Positions 1 to 8,428 of a stretch of DNA of 64,000 bases are shown piece by piece (the first letter of the stretch is position 1; each line of letters opens with the position of its first letter). This DNA is from Demequina sp. NBRC 110053. Lineage in GTDB: Bacteria; Actinomycetota; Actinomycetes; Actinomycetales; Demequinaceae. Below the pieces are notes generated by a model that ran no database searches, was not told the DNA's origin, and worked only from the letters and a program-made list of their open reading frames with translations. The DNA lies in NCBI RefSeq assembly GCF_002090095.1, contig NZ_BBRJ01000002.1:1488817-1552816 (forward strand), read 5' to 3'. The translations under genes and the position numbers were made by a program.

Positions 1-228
1 GCGCACCTGGTGAACCCCGGCGACCTCGTCATCGTGATCGGCTACGGCATGCTCGCCGACGAGGAGGCGCGCACCTTCGAGCCGCACGTGGTGTTCGTGG
101 ACCACGACAATCGGATCGTCCAGGAGTGTGACGACCCCGGTTCCGTGCCGGACGGCTACGGCCTCGAGCGGTCGGGCGTGCCGGTGCACGAGTTCCACGA
201 GCACGGCTGGGACGCCTTCCGCCGGTGA
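1..228 (+). CDS. panD: Aspartate 1-decarboxylase, C-terminal part (truncated by window edge)
   Basis: Only the last 75 codons are visible, read from base 1. PanD makes beta-alanine from aspartate for pantothenate and CoA synthesis; it is a cytoplasmic, self-processing pyruvoyl enzyme. The recognisable segment is [14 protein letters not shown], then [18 protein letters not shown], which matches the conserved end of the family. The Gly-Ser cleavage site lies upstream, outside the window. About 34 residues follow the point where short family members stop, ending HGWDAFRR, so this protein has a C-terminal extension. The GTG at position 10 is internal, not the start. The identification rests on the tail only. 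Confidence 0.8.
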   Translation, partial: AHLVNPGDLVIVIGYGMLADEEARTFEPHVVFVDHDNRIVQECDDPGSVPDGYGLERSGVPVHEFHEHGWDAFRR

Positions 229-594
229 CGCGCCGCGAGCGCGGCGTGTGTGCTCATCAGCGCCGCCGTTCCTGGCAGCGCGCACCCGATCCCGTGTCGC
301 GACGCGGTGCATGCCGGACGGGCCGGACGAGCGAGTCGAGGTATGGCCGGATGAGTGTCCCGCAGTCCCCGAAGTCGGCGAGCGAGTGCGCCAAGATGGC
401 ATCGGTGGTCGTAGCGCACAGCCGATGCGCTCGCCCGTCGGTTTCGAGGCATGTGGGCGGGCGTGCTCGCCACGTCAATCGTTCCGAGTCGTCCTAGCAG
501 GGGTGATGCTTCGAAACTCGGTTTCGGAGCCCAGCGCTGATGTCGAAAGCCCTCACGGTGTGATCGCTCTCATTATCGAAAACGGCACCTGGGC
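229..594. other. Intergenic region upstream of the large xylanase
   Basis: No convincing gene is visible; the reading frames here have implausible composition for this genome. The stretch becomes less GC-rich towards 600. It contains the perfect palindrome CGAAAC-tcg-GTTTCG at 512-526 and a single CGAAAAC half-site near 577, which belong to the operator cluster of the xylanase promoter. Confidence 0.6.
512..526. promoter_or_regulatory. Upstream palindromic operator of the xylanase gene
   Basis: CGAAAC and GTTTCG form perfect 6-bp arms around a 3-bp spacer. The same CGAAAC half-site recurs at 602 (as CGAAAAC), 626 and 23315, each time in front of a xylan gene. Xylan regulators of the LacI family in actinomycetes are known to use CGAA/TTCG inverted repeats. 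Assignment to such a regulator is inference. Confidence 0.5.
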
Positions 595-628
595 TTGACC
601 TCGAAAACGTTAGCGATATCGTTTTCGA
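595..628 (+). promoter_or_regulatory. Xylanase promoter overlapped by an operator palindrome
   Basis: TTGACC at 595-600 and TATCGT at 617-622 are spaced by 16 bp and make a good -35/-10 pair. The inverted repeat TCGAAAACG (601-609) and CGTTTTCGA (620-628) covers the spacer and the -10 box. The middle reads GTTAGCGATATC, close to the LacI-family core TGTTAGCGCTAACA. A protein bound here would block polymerase, so repression in the absence of xylan sugars is likely. The transcript would carry a leader of roughly 70 nt before the ATG at 701. Confidence 0.55.
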
Positions 629-700
629 AACGAGGCGGTGCGGCCTTTCCTGTCGCAGCGCCGTCGCAACGAAGCGCCTCGACAGGTTCAGGGAGTATCG

Positions 701-3700
701 ATGAAGCTACGCACCCGCGGGATGGCACTGACTGCCTCGCTCGCACTGATCGCCACGATGGGACTGGCGTCCCCCGCGTCGACCGCCACGACGGTCACCG
801 ACCTCGAGGCGACGTTCGACGACGAGTCGCTCGGCGGCCTCCAGCAGAGTGGAGGCCCGAGCCCGGCGGGCGAGTTCTTCACGTACGTCGCCGATCCGGA
901 CGACGAGTCGAACACCGTGCTGCAGGTCACGGACAGGGCGAACGACTTCGACGGGGTCTCCACGGTCGAGGGACTCCTCGATCCAGGCATCGAGTACACC
1001 GTGTCCGCGCGCGTCCGGCTCGCGGACGGCGTCGCGCCCACGAACGTCAAGCTGGTGCAGGTGCCCGGATACTCCACGGTCGGCTCGGAGACGGAGGTCA
1101 CGTCTTCGGCGTGGACGACGCTGACGGGAACCCTGACGCCATCGGACGGCAGCCACCGCGTGTACATCGGCACCGCGCCAGTCGCGGACGACCCCGACAC
1201 GACCGAGATCGACGAGAGCGCCACCCCGTACTCGTACCTGGTCGACGACGTCACCGTGACGCACGTCGAGGCCGACGAGGAGCCGGTCGACCCTGAGCAG
1301 CCTGTTGACCCTGAGCAGCCAGTCGACCCAGAGGAGCCGGGCGAGCCGGAGGTGTGCGAGCCGGTCGAGTCGGTGGACTTCGAGGGCGGCTCGATCGCTC
1401 CGTGGGAGGCCAACAACGCGACGGTCGCCGTCGAGGAGGACGGCGCGGATGCGTCCAACCAGGTGGCGGCGGTCTCTGGCCGCACGCAGACCTGGCAGGG
1501 CATCCAGTCGGCTGTGGGCGCCTACGACGAGGGCGTGCAGTACACGTTCTCCGCCCAGGTGCGCCTGACGGAGGCGGCCGACGTGCGCTTCATCGCGAAC
1601 GAGCCCGGCGCGGCCAACGAGTACGCGTGGGTGGGCAACACCGCTGGCGTGCCTGCCGGCGAGTGGACCACGATCACGGGAACCCACACGTTCGGCGCAG
1701 GAGCTTCGGGCGCGAAGATCTCCGTCGAGGTGTCGACCACGCAGGACTACGACGTCGATGACATCACCGTGACCGCGCCGTGCGACGACCCCGATGGCCC
1801 TCCCGGTGGAACGGTCGCCTTCTCGACCGACTTCGAGAACGGCGGCCTCGACGGCTGGGAGTTCCGCGACAACGGCACCGAGGTGCCCGACGGCGCGCCC
1901 ACGCCGGGAGTCGAGCTCAGCACCGACTACGCCGCGAGCCCGTCGCACTCTGCCGCGGTCGTCAACCGCACCTCTCAGGGACACGGAATCCGGTTCGAGG
2001 TGACCGAGGCTCTCGAGGCCGGCGTGGCCTACGAGGTCACCGCCTCACTGCGCTTCGCCGAGGGCGAGGAGGCAGGAGACATCTGGATGTCCCTCCAGAA
2101 CGGCGCCGAGTCCTTCAGCACGCTCGCGCAGTTCACGGGCATGTCGAACAGCGACTGGGTGACGGTGACCGGTTCGTTCACCATGCCGGCCGTCGCCGAC
2201 GGCGATCAGGCGTGGCTCTACTTCGAGACCGCGTACGACGGTGGAGCTGCGGGCAACACCTCGACGTTCTATGTCGACGACATCGCTGCCGTGGTGCCCG
2301 AGCCTGCGGTGATCCAGGACCTCACGCCCATCAAGGACACCGTGGCCTTCCCGGCGGGCGTGGCGATCGACAGCCGCGAGACGCTGGGCACCGGGGCGGA
2401 GCTGCTGCTCAGGCACTTCGACCAGGTGACGGCCGAGAACCACATGAAGCCCGAGGCGTTCTACAACGAGGAGCAGGAGTTCGTCCTGCATCCGCAGGCG
2501 GTGGCCATCATGGACTTCGCCCAGGCCAACGACCTCGCAGTCTATGGCCACGTGCTCGTATGGCACTCGCAGACCCCGGCGTGGTTCTACGAGGCTCCCG
2601 GCGGCGGCGTGCTGACCGACAGCCCGGCCGACCAGGAGATCGCCAAGCAGCGCATGCGCGACCACATCTTCAACGTGGCCGAGGCCCTGCACGACGAGTA
2701 CGGAGACTTCGGTTCGGAGACCAACCCGCTCAATGCATGGGACGTGGTCAACGAGGTGATCTCGGACTCGGGCGAGTTCGAGGACGGGATGCGCCGCTCG
2801 GAGTGGTACCGGATCCTCGGCGAGGAGTTCGTGGACTACGCGTTCCACTACGCGGACGAGGCCTTCAACGAGGTCTACGCCGCGCCCGGCACGAACCGCC
2901 CGGTGACACTGTTCATCAACGACTACAACACCGAGCAGACGGGCAAGCGCGCCCGCTACCAGGCCCTCATCGAGCGCCTGATCGAGCGCGGCGTGCCCAT
3001 CGACGGCGTGGGACACCAGTTCCACCTCAATCTGTCCTTCCCCGTCGAGGAGCTCGACGCGACGCTGGCTCAGCTCGCGCCGCTCGGCCTCGAGCAGGCC
3101 GTGACAGAGCTCGACGTCACCACCGGCACGCCGGAGTCCGAGGCGAAGTTCATCGACCAGGGCTACTACTACGAGCGTGCCTTCGAGATCTTCCGGAGCT
3201 ACGACCTCTACTCGGCCACGATCTGGGGTCTGATCGACTCGCGTTCGTGGCGCGACGCGAACGGAGGCCCGCTGGTGTTCGACGACGGCTTCCAGGCAAA
3301 GCCCGCCTACTACGGCATCGTCGGGGGCGACCTCCCTGCGCCGCTGCGCACCGCCGCCTCCTTCGCAGGCGACGTGGCGCTCGACGGCGACGCCGCCGCA
3401 TCGGCCGAGTGGGATCGTCTCCCGCTCCTGCCCGCCGGAGCCGACGGTCGGTTCCAGACCCGGTGGACCAGCGACCACCTGACGGTGTTCGTGACGGTGG
3501 ACGACGCCACGGACGGAGCGGGTGACGGCGTGGAGCTCGTGCTGGGCGAGACCACCTACACGGTGAGCCGTGATGGCTCGACATCCGACGGCGCCGATGC
3601 GGTGGTCACCGAGCGCTCGGGCGGCTACGACGTCGTGGCTCACCTGCCGCTCGGAGGGGCCGCCGAGTCCGACCAGGTGCAGCTGGACGTCCGCACCGTC

Positions 3701-4882
3701 TCCGACGGCGCGTCCGACGGCTGGAACGCGGAGGGTGTCACCGGCACGGTGACGCTCGTCGAGGAGCTGTCCTTCACCGGGACCGTCGAGGCGGCCGCTG
3801 CGCCGGCGATCGACGGCAGCGTCGAGGCCGCCTGGTCGACCGCGAACGCGATCACGACCTCGAAGGCGACCTCTGGCGCCCCCGACGCGGTCGGCACCTT
3901 CCGCACCCTGTGGAAGGACCAGACGCTGTATGTGCTCGCTGAGGTCGATGACCCGGTCATCGACTCCACGGGATCGGACCCGTGGACGCAGGACTCGGTC
4001 GAGATCTACGTGGACGCGGGCAACGCCAAGAACGGCTCGTACCGCTACGACGACACACAGATCCGCATCGGTGCGGACGGAGCCGTCTCGTTCGGCACCG
4101 GCGATGAGGCGTTCCAGGCGAACCGGGTCGACTCGGCCGTCACGGTCGTCGACGGCGGTTACGTGGTCGAGGCGGCGATCAGCCTTCTCGAGTACGGCGG
4201 CCTGGGCAGCTTCCAGGGCCTCGACGTCCAGGTCAACGACGCTGCAGACGGCGCCCGCATCGGCATCGCGAACTGGGCCGACCCCACCGGTGCCGGCTAC
4301 CAGTCCACCGCACGCTGGGGCGTGACCGAGCTGGTCGCCGCCGAGGATGGCGGATCGGGCGGCGATGGTGGCTCGGGCGGCGATGGTGGCTCGGGTGGCG
4401 ATGGTGGCTCGGGTGGCGATGGCGGCTCGGGCGGCGATGGCGGCTCGGGTGGCGACGGCTCCGGCCCGCTCGACGAGGACGAGGTCACGGCCCAGCCCGA
4501 CGGCGGCATCACGGCGCCCGGGTCGGCGCGAGCCGGCGAGACCATCACGATCGGGCTCGGCAGCGACCACGCAGGCGAGGACACCTCCGCCTACATCTAC
4601 TCGGAGCCCACGCTCATCGGCACGCCCACGGCTGATGGCGCGGGTGACATCCGGGTGACGATCCCGCTCGACACGACTCCCGGGCCGCACACCCTCGCGG
4701 TGTACGACGCTGATGGCGCGCTCATCGGATGGGTGTCGATCGAGATCCTCCCCGCTTCGGAGCTGTCCAGCACGGGCGCAGATGGCTACCTGCCGTTCTT
4801 GGTGGCGGCAGCGATGCTCGTGCTGATCGGATCCGCGGCGGTCGCCCGCTCGCGTGCGAAGGTGGCAACCGTGCGCACGTGA
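701..4882 (+). CDS. Secreted multidomain GH10 endo-xylanase with sortase-type C-terminus
   Basis: A 1393-residue extracellular endo-1,4-beta-xylanase. The ATG at 701 follows GGGAG and opens a clear signal peptide (MKLRTRGMALTASLALIATM). Approximate order: three carbohydrate-binding modules of the CBM4_9 type (33-182, 222-365, 375-530), with a Pro-Glu-Gln linker near 192-217; a GH10 catalytic domain (535-870); two CBM9/DOMON-like modules (875-1025, degenerate, and 1030-1205); a GGSGGD repeat linker (1215-1254); an Ig-like domain; and a tail with LSSTG at 1355-1359, a hydrophobic segment and RSRAK. GH10 hallmarks are the acid/base Glu685 in DVVNEV, the nucleophile Glu803 in TELDV, and AENHMKPE and HVLVWHSQTP. 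The tail looks like a variant LPXTG/LAXTG sortase signal, so the enzyme is probably wall-anchored. It is transcribed alone. Confidence 0.93.
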   Translation: MKLRTRGMALTASLALIATMGLASPASTATTVTDLEATFDDESLGGLQQSGGPSPAGEFFTYVADPDDESNTVLQVTDRANDFDGVSTVEGLLDPGIEYTVSARVRLADGVAPTNVKLVQVPGYSTVGSETEVTSSAWTTLTGTLTPSDGSHRVYIGTAPVADDPDTTEIDESATPYSYLVDDVTVTHVEADEEPVDPEQPVDPEQPVDPEEPGEPEVCEPVESVDFEGGSIAPWEANNATVAVEEDGADASNQVAAVSGRTQTWQGIQSAVGAYDEGVQYTFSAQVRLTEAADVRFIANEPGAANEYAWVGNTAGVPAGEWTTITGTHTFGAGASGAKISVEVSTTQDYDVDDITVTAPCDDPDGPPGGTVAFSTDFENGGLDGWEFRDNGTEVPDGAPTPGVELSTDYAASPSHSAAVVNRTSQGHGIRFEVTEALEAGVAYEVTASLRFAEGEEAGDIWMSLQNGAESFSTLAQFTGMSNSDWVTVTGSFTMPAVADGDQAWLYFETAYDGGAAGNTSTFYVDDIAAVVPEPAVIQDLTPIKDTVAFPAGVAIDSRETLGTGAELLLRHFDQVTAENHMKPEAFYNEEQEFVLHPQAVAIMDFAQANDLAVYGHVLVWHSQTPAWFYEAPGGGVLTDSPADQEIAKQRMRDHIFNVAEALHDEYGDFGSETNPLNAWDVVNEVISDSGEFEDGMRRSEWYRILGEEFVDYAFHYADEAFNEVYAAPGTNRPVTLFINDYNTEQTGKRARYQALIERLIERGVPIDGVGHQFHLNLSFPVEELDATLAQLAPLGLEQAVTELDVTTGTPESEAKFIDQGYYYERAFEIFRSYDLYSATIWGLIDSRSWRDANGGPLVFDDGFQAKPAYYGIVGGDLPAPLRTAASFAGDVALDGDAAASAEWDRLPLLPAGADGRFQTRWTSDHLTVFVTVDDATDGAGDGVELVLGETTYTVSRDGSTSDGADAVVTERSGGYDVVAHLPLGGAAESDQVQLDVRTVSDGASDGWNAEGVTGTVTLVEELSFTGTVEAAAAPAIDGSVEAAWSTANAITTSKATSGAPDAVGTFRTLWKDQTLYVLAEVDDPVIDSTGSDPWTQDSVEIYVDAGNAKNGSYRYDDTQIRIGADGAVSFGTGDEAFQANRVDSAVTVVDGGYVVEAAISLLEYGGLGSFQGLDVQVNDAADGARIGIANWADPTGAGYQSTARWGVTELVAAEDGGSGGDGGSGGDGGSGGDGGSGGDGGSGGDGGSGGDGSGPLDEDEVTAQPDGGITAPGSARAGETITIGLGSDHAGEDTSAYIYSEPTLIGTPTADGAGDIRVTIPLDTTPGPHTLAVYDADGALIGWVSIEILPASELSSTGADGYLPFLVAAAMLVLIGSAAVARSRAKVATVRT
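4345..4460 (+). repeat. In-frame GGSGGD linker repeats in the xylanase
   Basis: A run of about six near-identical 18-bp units (ggc gat ggt ggc tcg ggc and variants) encodes a flexible Gly-Ser-Asp linker between the CBM9-like module and the wall-proximal Ig-like domain. Such tracts change length easily by slippage. Confidence 0.85.
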
Positions 4883-5277
4883 GCTCGAGGAGCGGCCGGT
4901 GTGCTCGGCTCGCGTTCCGCAGCGGCCCACCGCGCATCGGGCCGCTCGAGAAGCGCGAATCCCAGGGCGCGGGGAGACAGGGCCCCGCGACCAGGGTGAC
5001 GTACCGGCCGCTCCTCCAGGCACCCGATGAGGGTGTCGCGCGGCCCCGGCGCTTGTGGCGCGCCGGGGCCGCTTCACGTCCGTTCGGGCAGCCGATTACC
5101 GCATCGGCGCCGCCGCCGGTGTGCCAGCTCCTCGAGCCGACGACGCTCTCGAGCCGCCGCAACCCTCCGCGTTCCGGAACCAGTGGTTCACACTGTCGGG
5201 GCGTCGAGGGGCCCGGACGTCGATGTGTGCAGGCGCCGGGGACGGGCGGGTCGCGAGCGGGCCGCTAGGTTGAGCCC
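4883..5277. other. Intergenic region between the xylanase and nadB
   Basis: No gene is supported. The only clear structure is the hairpin at 5041-5071. The nadB -10 box, TAGGTT at 5266-5271, lies at the right end. Confidence 0.6.
5041..5071 (+). terminator. Hairpin terminator after the xylanase
   Basis: A perfect 11-bp GC stem: CGGCCCCGGCG at 5041-5051 pairs with CGCCGGGGCCG at 5061-5071 around a 9-nt loop. There is no T-run, as is common in actinomycetes. It lies about 160 bp after the stop codon. Confidence 0.6.
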
Positions 5278-6972
5278 ATGACCCGCTACGTCCGCCATCT
5301 CGCCGCGCCCGCGCCCGGCTGGACCATCGATGCCGACGTGATCGTGGTCGGCTCGGGGATCGCCGGCCTCACCGCCGCCCTCGAGCTGCGCGCCAAGGTC
5401 GATCGCGTGCTCGTGGTGACCAAGGGCGAGCTCAGCTCAGGGTCGACGGTGTGGGCCCAAGGAGGGATCGCCGCGGCGCTGCACCCCGAGGACACGCCGC
5501 AGGAGCACCTCGAGGACACGCTCACGGCGGGCGCGGGTCTGTGCTCGGAGCAGGCGGTGCGCGCACTGGTCACCGAAGGCCCCGACCGCGTGCGCGAGCT
5601 CGTGGCGCGCGGCGCGAACTTCGACACCGGCCCCGACGGCGACATCACCCTGACCCGGGAAGGCGGACACCACCGCGACCGGATCGCGCACGCGGGAGGC
5701 GATGCGACGGGCGCCGAGATCTCCCGAGCGCTGGTGGCTCAGCTCGACGCGATCCGCAATGACCCCGGCATCGAGGTCATCGAGAACGCGATGGTGGTGG
5801 ACCTGCTGACGGCCGCGCCCGACGGGGACGGGCGTCCCGGGCCCGTGTGCGGGGTCACGCTCCACATCATCGGCGAGGGCTCGCGCGACGGCGTGGGCGC
5901 CGCTCTCGCGAAGTCCGTGATCATGGCGACGGGCGGCATCGGCCAGATCTACCGCTCCTCCACCAACCCCTCGTCCGCGACCGGCGACGGGCTCGCAGCC
6001 GCTCTGAGAGCGGGCGCAGCCGTCGCCGACATCGAGTTCGTGCAGTTCCACCCGACCGTGCTGTGGCAGGGATCGGCCGCGCGCGGCCAGCAGCCGCTGA
6101 TCTCGGAGGCGGTGCGCGGCGAAGGCGCCTACCTGCTGAACGGTGCTGGCGAACGGTTCATGGTCGACCGGCACGCGATGGCGGAGCTTGCGCCGCGCGA
6201 TGTGGTCAGCAAGGGGATCGTCGCGATGATGGACGAGGAGGGCTCGGACAACGTGTTCCTCGACTGCCGCCACCTCGGACGATCCTTCCTGCGCGAGCGC
6301 TTCCCCACCATCTGGGAGCGCTTGGGGGAGCGCGGCATCGACATGGCCGAGGACCTCATCCCGGTCGCGCCCGCCCAGCACTATCATTCTGGCGGCGTGC
6401 TCACCGACCTGCGCGGGCGATCGACGCTGCGGGGCCTGCATGCCGTGGGCGAGGCGGCCTGCACCGGCGTCCACGGAGCCAACAGGCTCGCCTCGAACTC
6501 GCTGCTCGAGGGCCTGGTGTTCGCCTCGCGCGCGGCGACCGACGCCGCCGCGGCCGTCGCGGACGGCACCGTGCGTCAGCTCGAGCCCGTGACCCGTCCC
6601 GGCCCGGCCGCCCTGGTCCCCGCGACCATGCGCGCTCAGGTCCAGTCCATCGCACACCGGGGCGCCGGGCCGGTGCGTACGGGCGCCGGTCTCCTCCATG
6701 CATCCGAACGCCTGGCGGCGCTGCGTGCTCGCTTCCACGATCCGGAGCCCGTGCCCGCGCTCCCTCAGACCGCGGAATGGGAGACGAGCAACGTGCTGAC
6801 TGCCGCATCCGCGGTGGTCGCGACCGCGCTCGCGCGGGAGGAGACCAGGGGAGGGCATCTGCGCGATGACTTTCCCGACAGGGACGATGCGCGCTGGGCC
6901 GTGCGTCTGGCCGCCACCCTCGACGGGGACGGCGAGCTGCAGCTCCAGAGGGCGCCGCTCGAGCTGGGCTGA
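5278..6972 (+). CDS. nadB: L-aspartate oxidase
   Basis: A 564-residue flavoenzyme that oxidises aspartate to iminoaspartate, the first step of de novo NAD synthesis. The FAD-binding GSGIAG is at residues 25-30 after VIVV; the family signatures GGIGQIYRSSTNP, FVQFHPT and HGANRLASNSLLEG follow. Length is normal. TAGGTT at 5266-5271, six bases before the ATG and with no Shine-Dalgarno sequence, suggests a leaderless mRNA. nadC follows after about 250 bp, but nadA, usually next to nadB, is not in this block; the preceding gene is a xylanase. NadB needs NadA to use its unstable product, so nadA should be elsewhere. Confidence 0.95.
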   Translation: MTRYVRHLAAPAPGWTIDADVIVVGSGIAGLTAALELRAKVDRVLVVTKGELSSGSTVWAQGGIAAALHPEDTPQEHLEDTLTAGAGLCSEQAVRALVTEGPDRVRELVARGANFDTGPDGDITLTREGGHHRDRIAHAGGDATGAEISRALVAQLDAIRNDPGIEVIENAMVVDLLTAAPDGDGRPGPVCGVTLHIIGEGSRDGVGAALAKSVIMATGGIGQIYRSSTNPSSATGDGLAAALRAGAAVADIEFVQFHPTVLWQGSAARGQQPLISEAVRGEGAYLLNGAGERFMVDRHAMAELAPRDVVSKGIVAMMDEEGSDNVFLDCRHLGRSFLRERFPTIWERLGERGIDMAEDLIPVAPAQHYHSGGVLTDLRGRSTLRGLHAVGEAACTGVHGANRLASNSLLEGLVFASRAATDAAAAVADGTVRQLEPVTRPGPAALVPATMRAQVQSIAHRGAGPVRTGAGLLHASERLAALRARFHDPEPVPALPQTAEWETSNVLTAASAVVATALAREETRGGHLRDDFPDRDDARWAVRLAATLDGDGELQLQRAPLELG

Positions 6973-7047
6973 TTCGGGGGCGCACCCGCCGGCACGCCGA
7001 GCACGCGGGCGGCGCCCGTGCGCGGTGCGCGCTCGGACGCCGCCTCG

Positions 7048-7089
7048 CGCTCACCCCCCAGCGTTCACCCCTCAGCGTTCACCCCTCGG
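7048..7089. repeat. Three tandem 14-bp repeats between nadB and nadC
   Basis: Three consecutive 14-bp units at 7048-7061, 7062-7075 and 7076-7089 share the form CGTTCACCCCTCAG; the first unit is slightly divergent. They contain GTTCACC, but with a 14-bp period rather than the 11-bp PHO-box period. They could be a regulator binding array or simple tandem duplication. Confidence 0.6.
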
Positions 7090-7146
7090 TGCCGCCTTGC
7101 GGCGGAAGCGTCAGAACTGGCTGCGACTCCGCGGCAAGCCCCTAGT

Positions 7147-7160
7147 GTGACACATGTCAC
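7147..7160. promoter_or_regulatory. Palindromic candidate operator before nadC
   Basis: GTGACA and TGTCAC form perfect 6-bp arms around CA. The site is about 65 bp before the nadC start and overlaps a possible -10 (TAGTGT at 7143-7148). An NAD-responsive regulator such as an NrtR-type repressor would fit the context, but nothing here identifies the protein. Confidence 0.4.
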
Positions 7161-7226
7161 TCCGGCGCGCCTAGTGGTGAGTGGACGGGTCCGCGGATGC
7201 GCCCGACGGGACTACGCTTGTGCGCC

Positions 7227-8132
7227 GTGAGCATGCCAGAAGACCTGCCTCAGGACCGTCCGCTGCGCGCCTCATGGCTCGCCTCCGCCGTGGGTGAGGC
7301 CCTCGATGAGGATCTGGGCGCCGATCCGGGGCGCGACGTCACCACCCAGGCGACCATTCCGGCCTCCGCGCAGGTGAGCGGCGCGATCGTGATGCGCGAA
7401 CCGGGGGTCATCGCCGGCATCCCGGTCATCGCGGAGGCGCTCGGCCAGGTGGCCGAGCGGCTGTCGCTGCCTCAGCCGGTGCTGGAGGTGCGCGCGACGG
7501 ACGGCGACCGTCTCGACGCCGGCGCCAAGGTCGCGGAGCTCTCCGGCGCGGGCCACGTGATCCTCATCGCCGAGCGCACGATCCTGAACTTCCTGTCGCG
7601 TGCCACGGGCATCGCGAGCCACACCCGGCAGTGGGCGGATGCGCTCGAGGGCACGGGCGCGCGCGTGCTGGACACCCGCAAGACCACGCCGGGGCTGCGC
7701 GAGCTCGAGAAGTATGCGGTGCGCGTGGGCGGCGGCGTCAACAAGCGCTCAGGGCTGCACGACTGCGCGATGGTGAAGGACAACCACATCCTCGCGGCGG
7801 GCTCGGTGGGCGCAGCAGTGCTGGCGATCCACGCCCGCTTCCCCGACGTGCCCGTTCAGGTCGAGGTCGAGTCGCGCGAGCAGGCGCGCGAGGCCATCGA
7901 CGCCGGCGCGCGGTTCCTGATGATCGACAACATGGCCCCGGACGCGATGCGCGCACTGGTGCTCGAGGTCCGCGAGCTCGAGCCCGAGGTGGGCCGCATC
8001 CGTCTCGAGGCGACGGGCGGCCTCATCCTCGCCACCGCGCGCGAGGTCGCCAGCACGGGAGTGGACTACATGTCGGTGGGCGCGCTCACCCACTCGAGCC
8101 CCATCGTCGACCTCGCGCTCGACGTGAGCTGA
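7227..8132 (+). CDS. nadC: Nicotinate-nucleotide pyrophosphorylase (carboxylating)
   Basis: A 301-residue quinolinate phosphoribosyltransferase. It converts quinolinate and PRPP to nicotinate mononucleotide, downstream of NadB and NadA. Family signatures are [44 protein letters not shown] and KDNHI. The GTG at 7227 is chosen because TACGCT at 7213-7218 lies eight bases upstream, the leaderless pattern seen throughout this window; an upstream ATG at 7197 would put this promoter inside the gene. The protein ends with the family's usual [10 protein letters not shown] segment. Confidence 0.93.
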   Translation: MSMPEDLPQDRPLRASWLASAVGEALDEDLGADPGRDVTTQATIPASAQVSGAIVMREPGVIAGIPVIAEALGQVAERLSLPQPVLEVRATDGDRLDAGAKVAELSGAGHVILIAERTILNFLSRATGIASHTRQWADALEGTGARVLDTRKTTPGLRELEKYAVRVGGGVNKRSGLHDCAMVKDNHILAAGSVGAAVLAIHARFPDVPVQVEVESREQAREAIDAGARFLMIDNMAPDAMRALVLEVRELEPEVGRIRLEATGGLILATAREVASTGVDYMSVGALTHSSPIVDLALDVS

Positions 8133-8160
8133 ACCGAGCGCGCGAGGAAGGCCCCGGCCG

Positions 8161-8170
8161 GCGCATCGGC
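8161..8170. repeat. Intergenic 10-mer GCGCATCGGC (first of 13 exact copies)
   Basis: Exact intergenic copies of GCGCATCGGC or its complement start at 8161, 19447, 20023, 31800, 34311, 34331, 38913, 41928, 43110, 45146, 54600, 55679 and 55701. Near copies are at about 13290, 30029, 45477 and 54483. Two exact copies also fall in the variable tail of the small membrane protein (10071, 10095). None was seen inside the integrated element right of 55.8 kb. Confidence 0.7.
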
Positions 8171-8193
8171 GCTCCAGCTCCGTACCGCTCGAC

Positions 8194-8264
8194 ACACGCC
8201 TGGGGCGACTGTGGTCCCTGTGATGGCACACCAATCGCGCGAATGCGACTCGCCCCAGACGTGT
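8194..8264. other. Long hairpin in the nadC-lysS gap
   Basis: ACACGCCTGGGGCGA (8194-8208) pairs with TCGCCCCAGACGTGT (8250-8264) with one mismatch over 15 bp, enclosing a 41-nt loop. It may act as the nadC terminator or be a remnant of a repeat element. Confidence 0.45.
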
Positions 8265-8278
8265 GCTCACGGGCGCGC

Positions 8279-8295
8279 CGACAGTCCCGAACATC
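8279..8295 (+). repeat. Interspersed 17-bp repeat, copy 1
   Basis: CGACAGTCCCGAACATC occurs here and in inverted orientation at 43055-43071. A GCGGACACC word follows both copies at a similar distance, so the repeat is longer than 17 bp but degenerate. Confidence 0.55.
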
Positions 8296-8428
8296 GGCGC
8301 TCGCGACGCCCCGGCGGACACCGCACGCGCGACCGCCGTACCCGCGTGTCGCGCTCGGGATGTTCGGAGGTGTCGGGTGGGCAGGCGCAGGAGGAGGGGC
8401 GCCCGCACCCGCCGGTACCCTAGTGGGC

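Larger units (their letters stand above)
8133..8428. other. Structured intergenic region between nadC and lysS
   Basis: No gene is seen. The region holds a GCGCATCGGC word at 8161-8170, a long hairpin at 8194-8264, a 17-bp repeat at 8279-8295 that reappears inverted at 43055-43071, and an inverted CCGAACATC pair (8287-8295 and 8359-8367). The lysS -10 box TACCCT is at 8416-8421. Confidence 0.55.

Noticed and set aside
701-703. Upstream ATG at 638 as the xylanase start
   Set aside because: It would place the ATG just after the operator and add 21 residues without signal-peptide character; the ATG at 701 has a ribosome-binding site and a proper signal peptide.
4345-4460. Possible CRISPR-like array
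   Set aside because: The short repeats are in frame, have no unique spacers and encode a Gly-Ser-Asp linker.
2045-5077. A 1010-codon open frame on the minus strand
   Set aside because: It lies opposite the GH10 xylanase, has the Arg/Val/Leu-heavy composition of antisense frames in GC-rich DNA and no recognisable domain.
7048-7089. PHO box before nadC
   Set aside because: GTTCACC words are present, but the 14-bp period differs from the 11-bp period of the real boxes at 13.3 and 15.2 kb.
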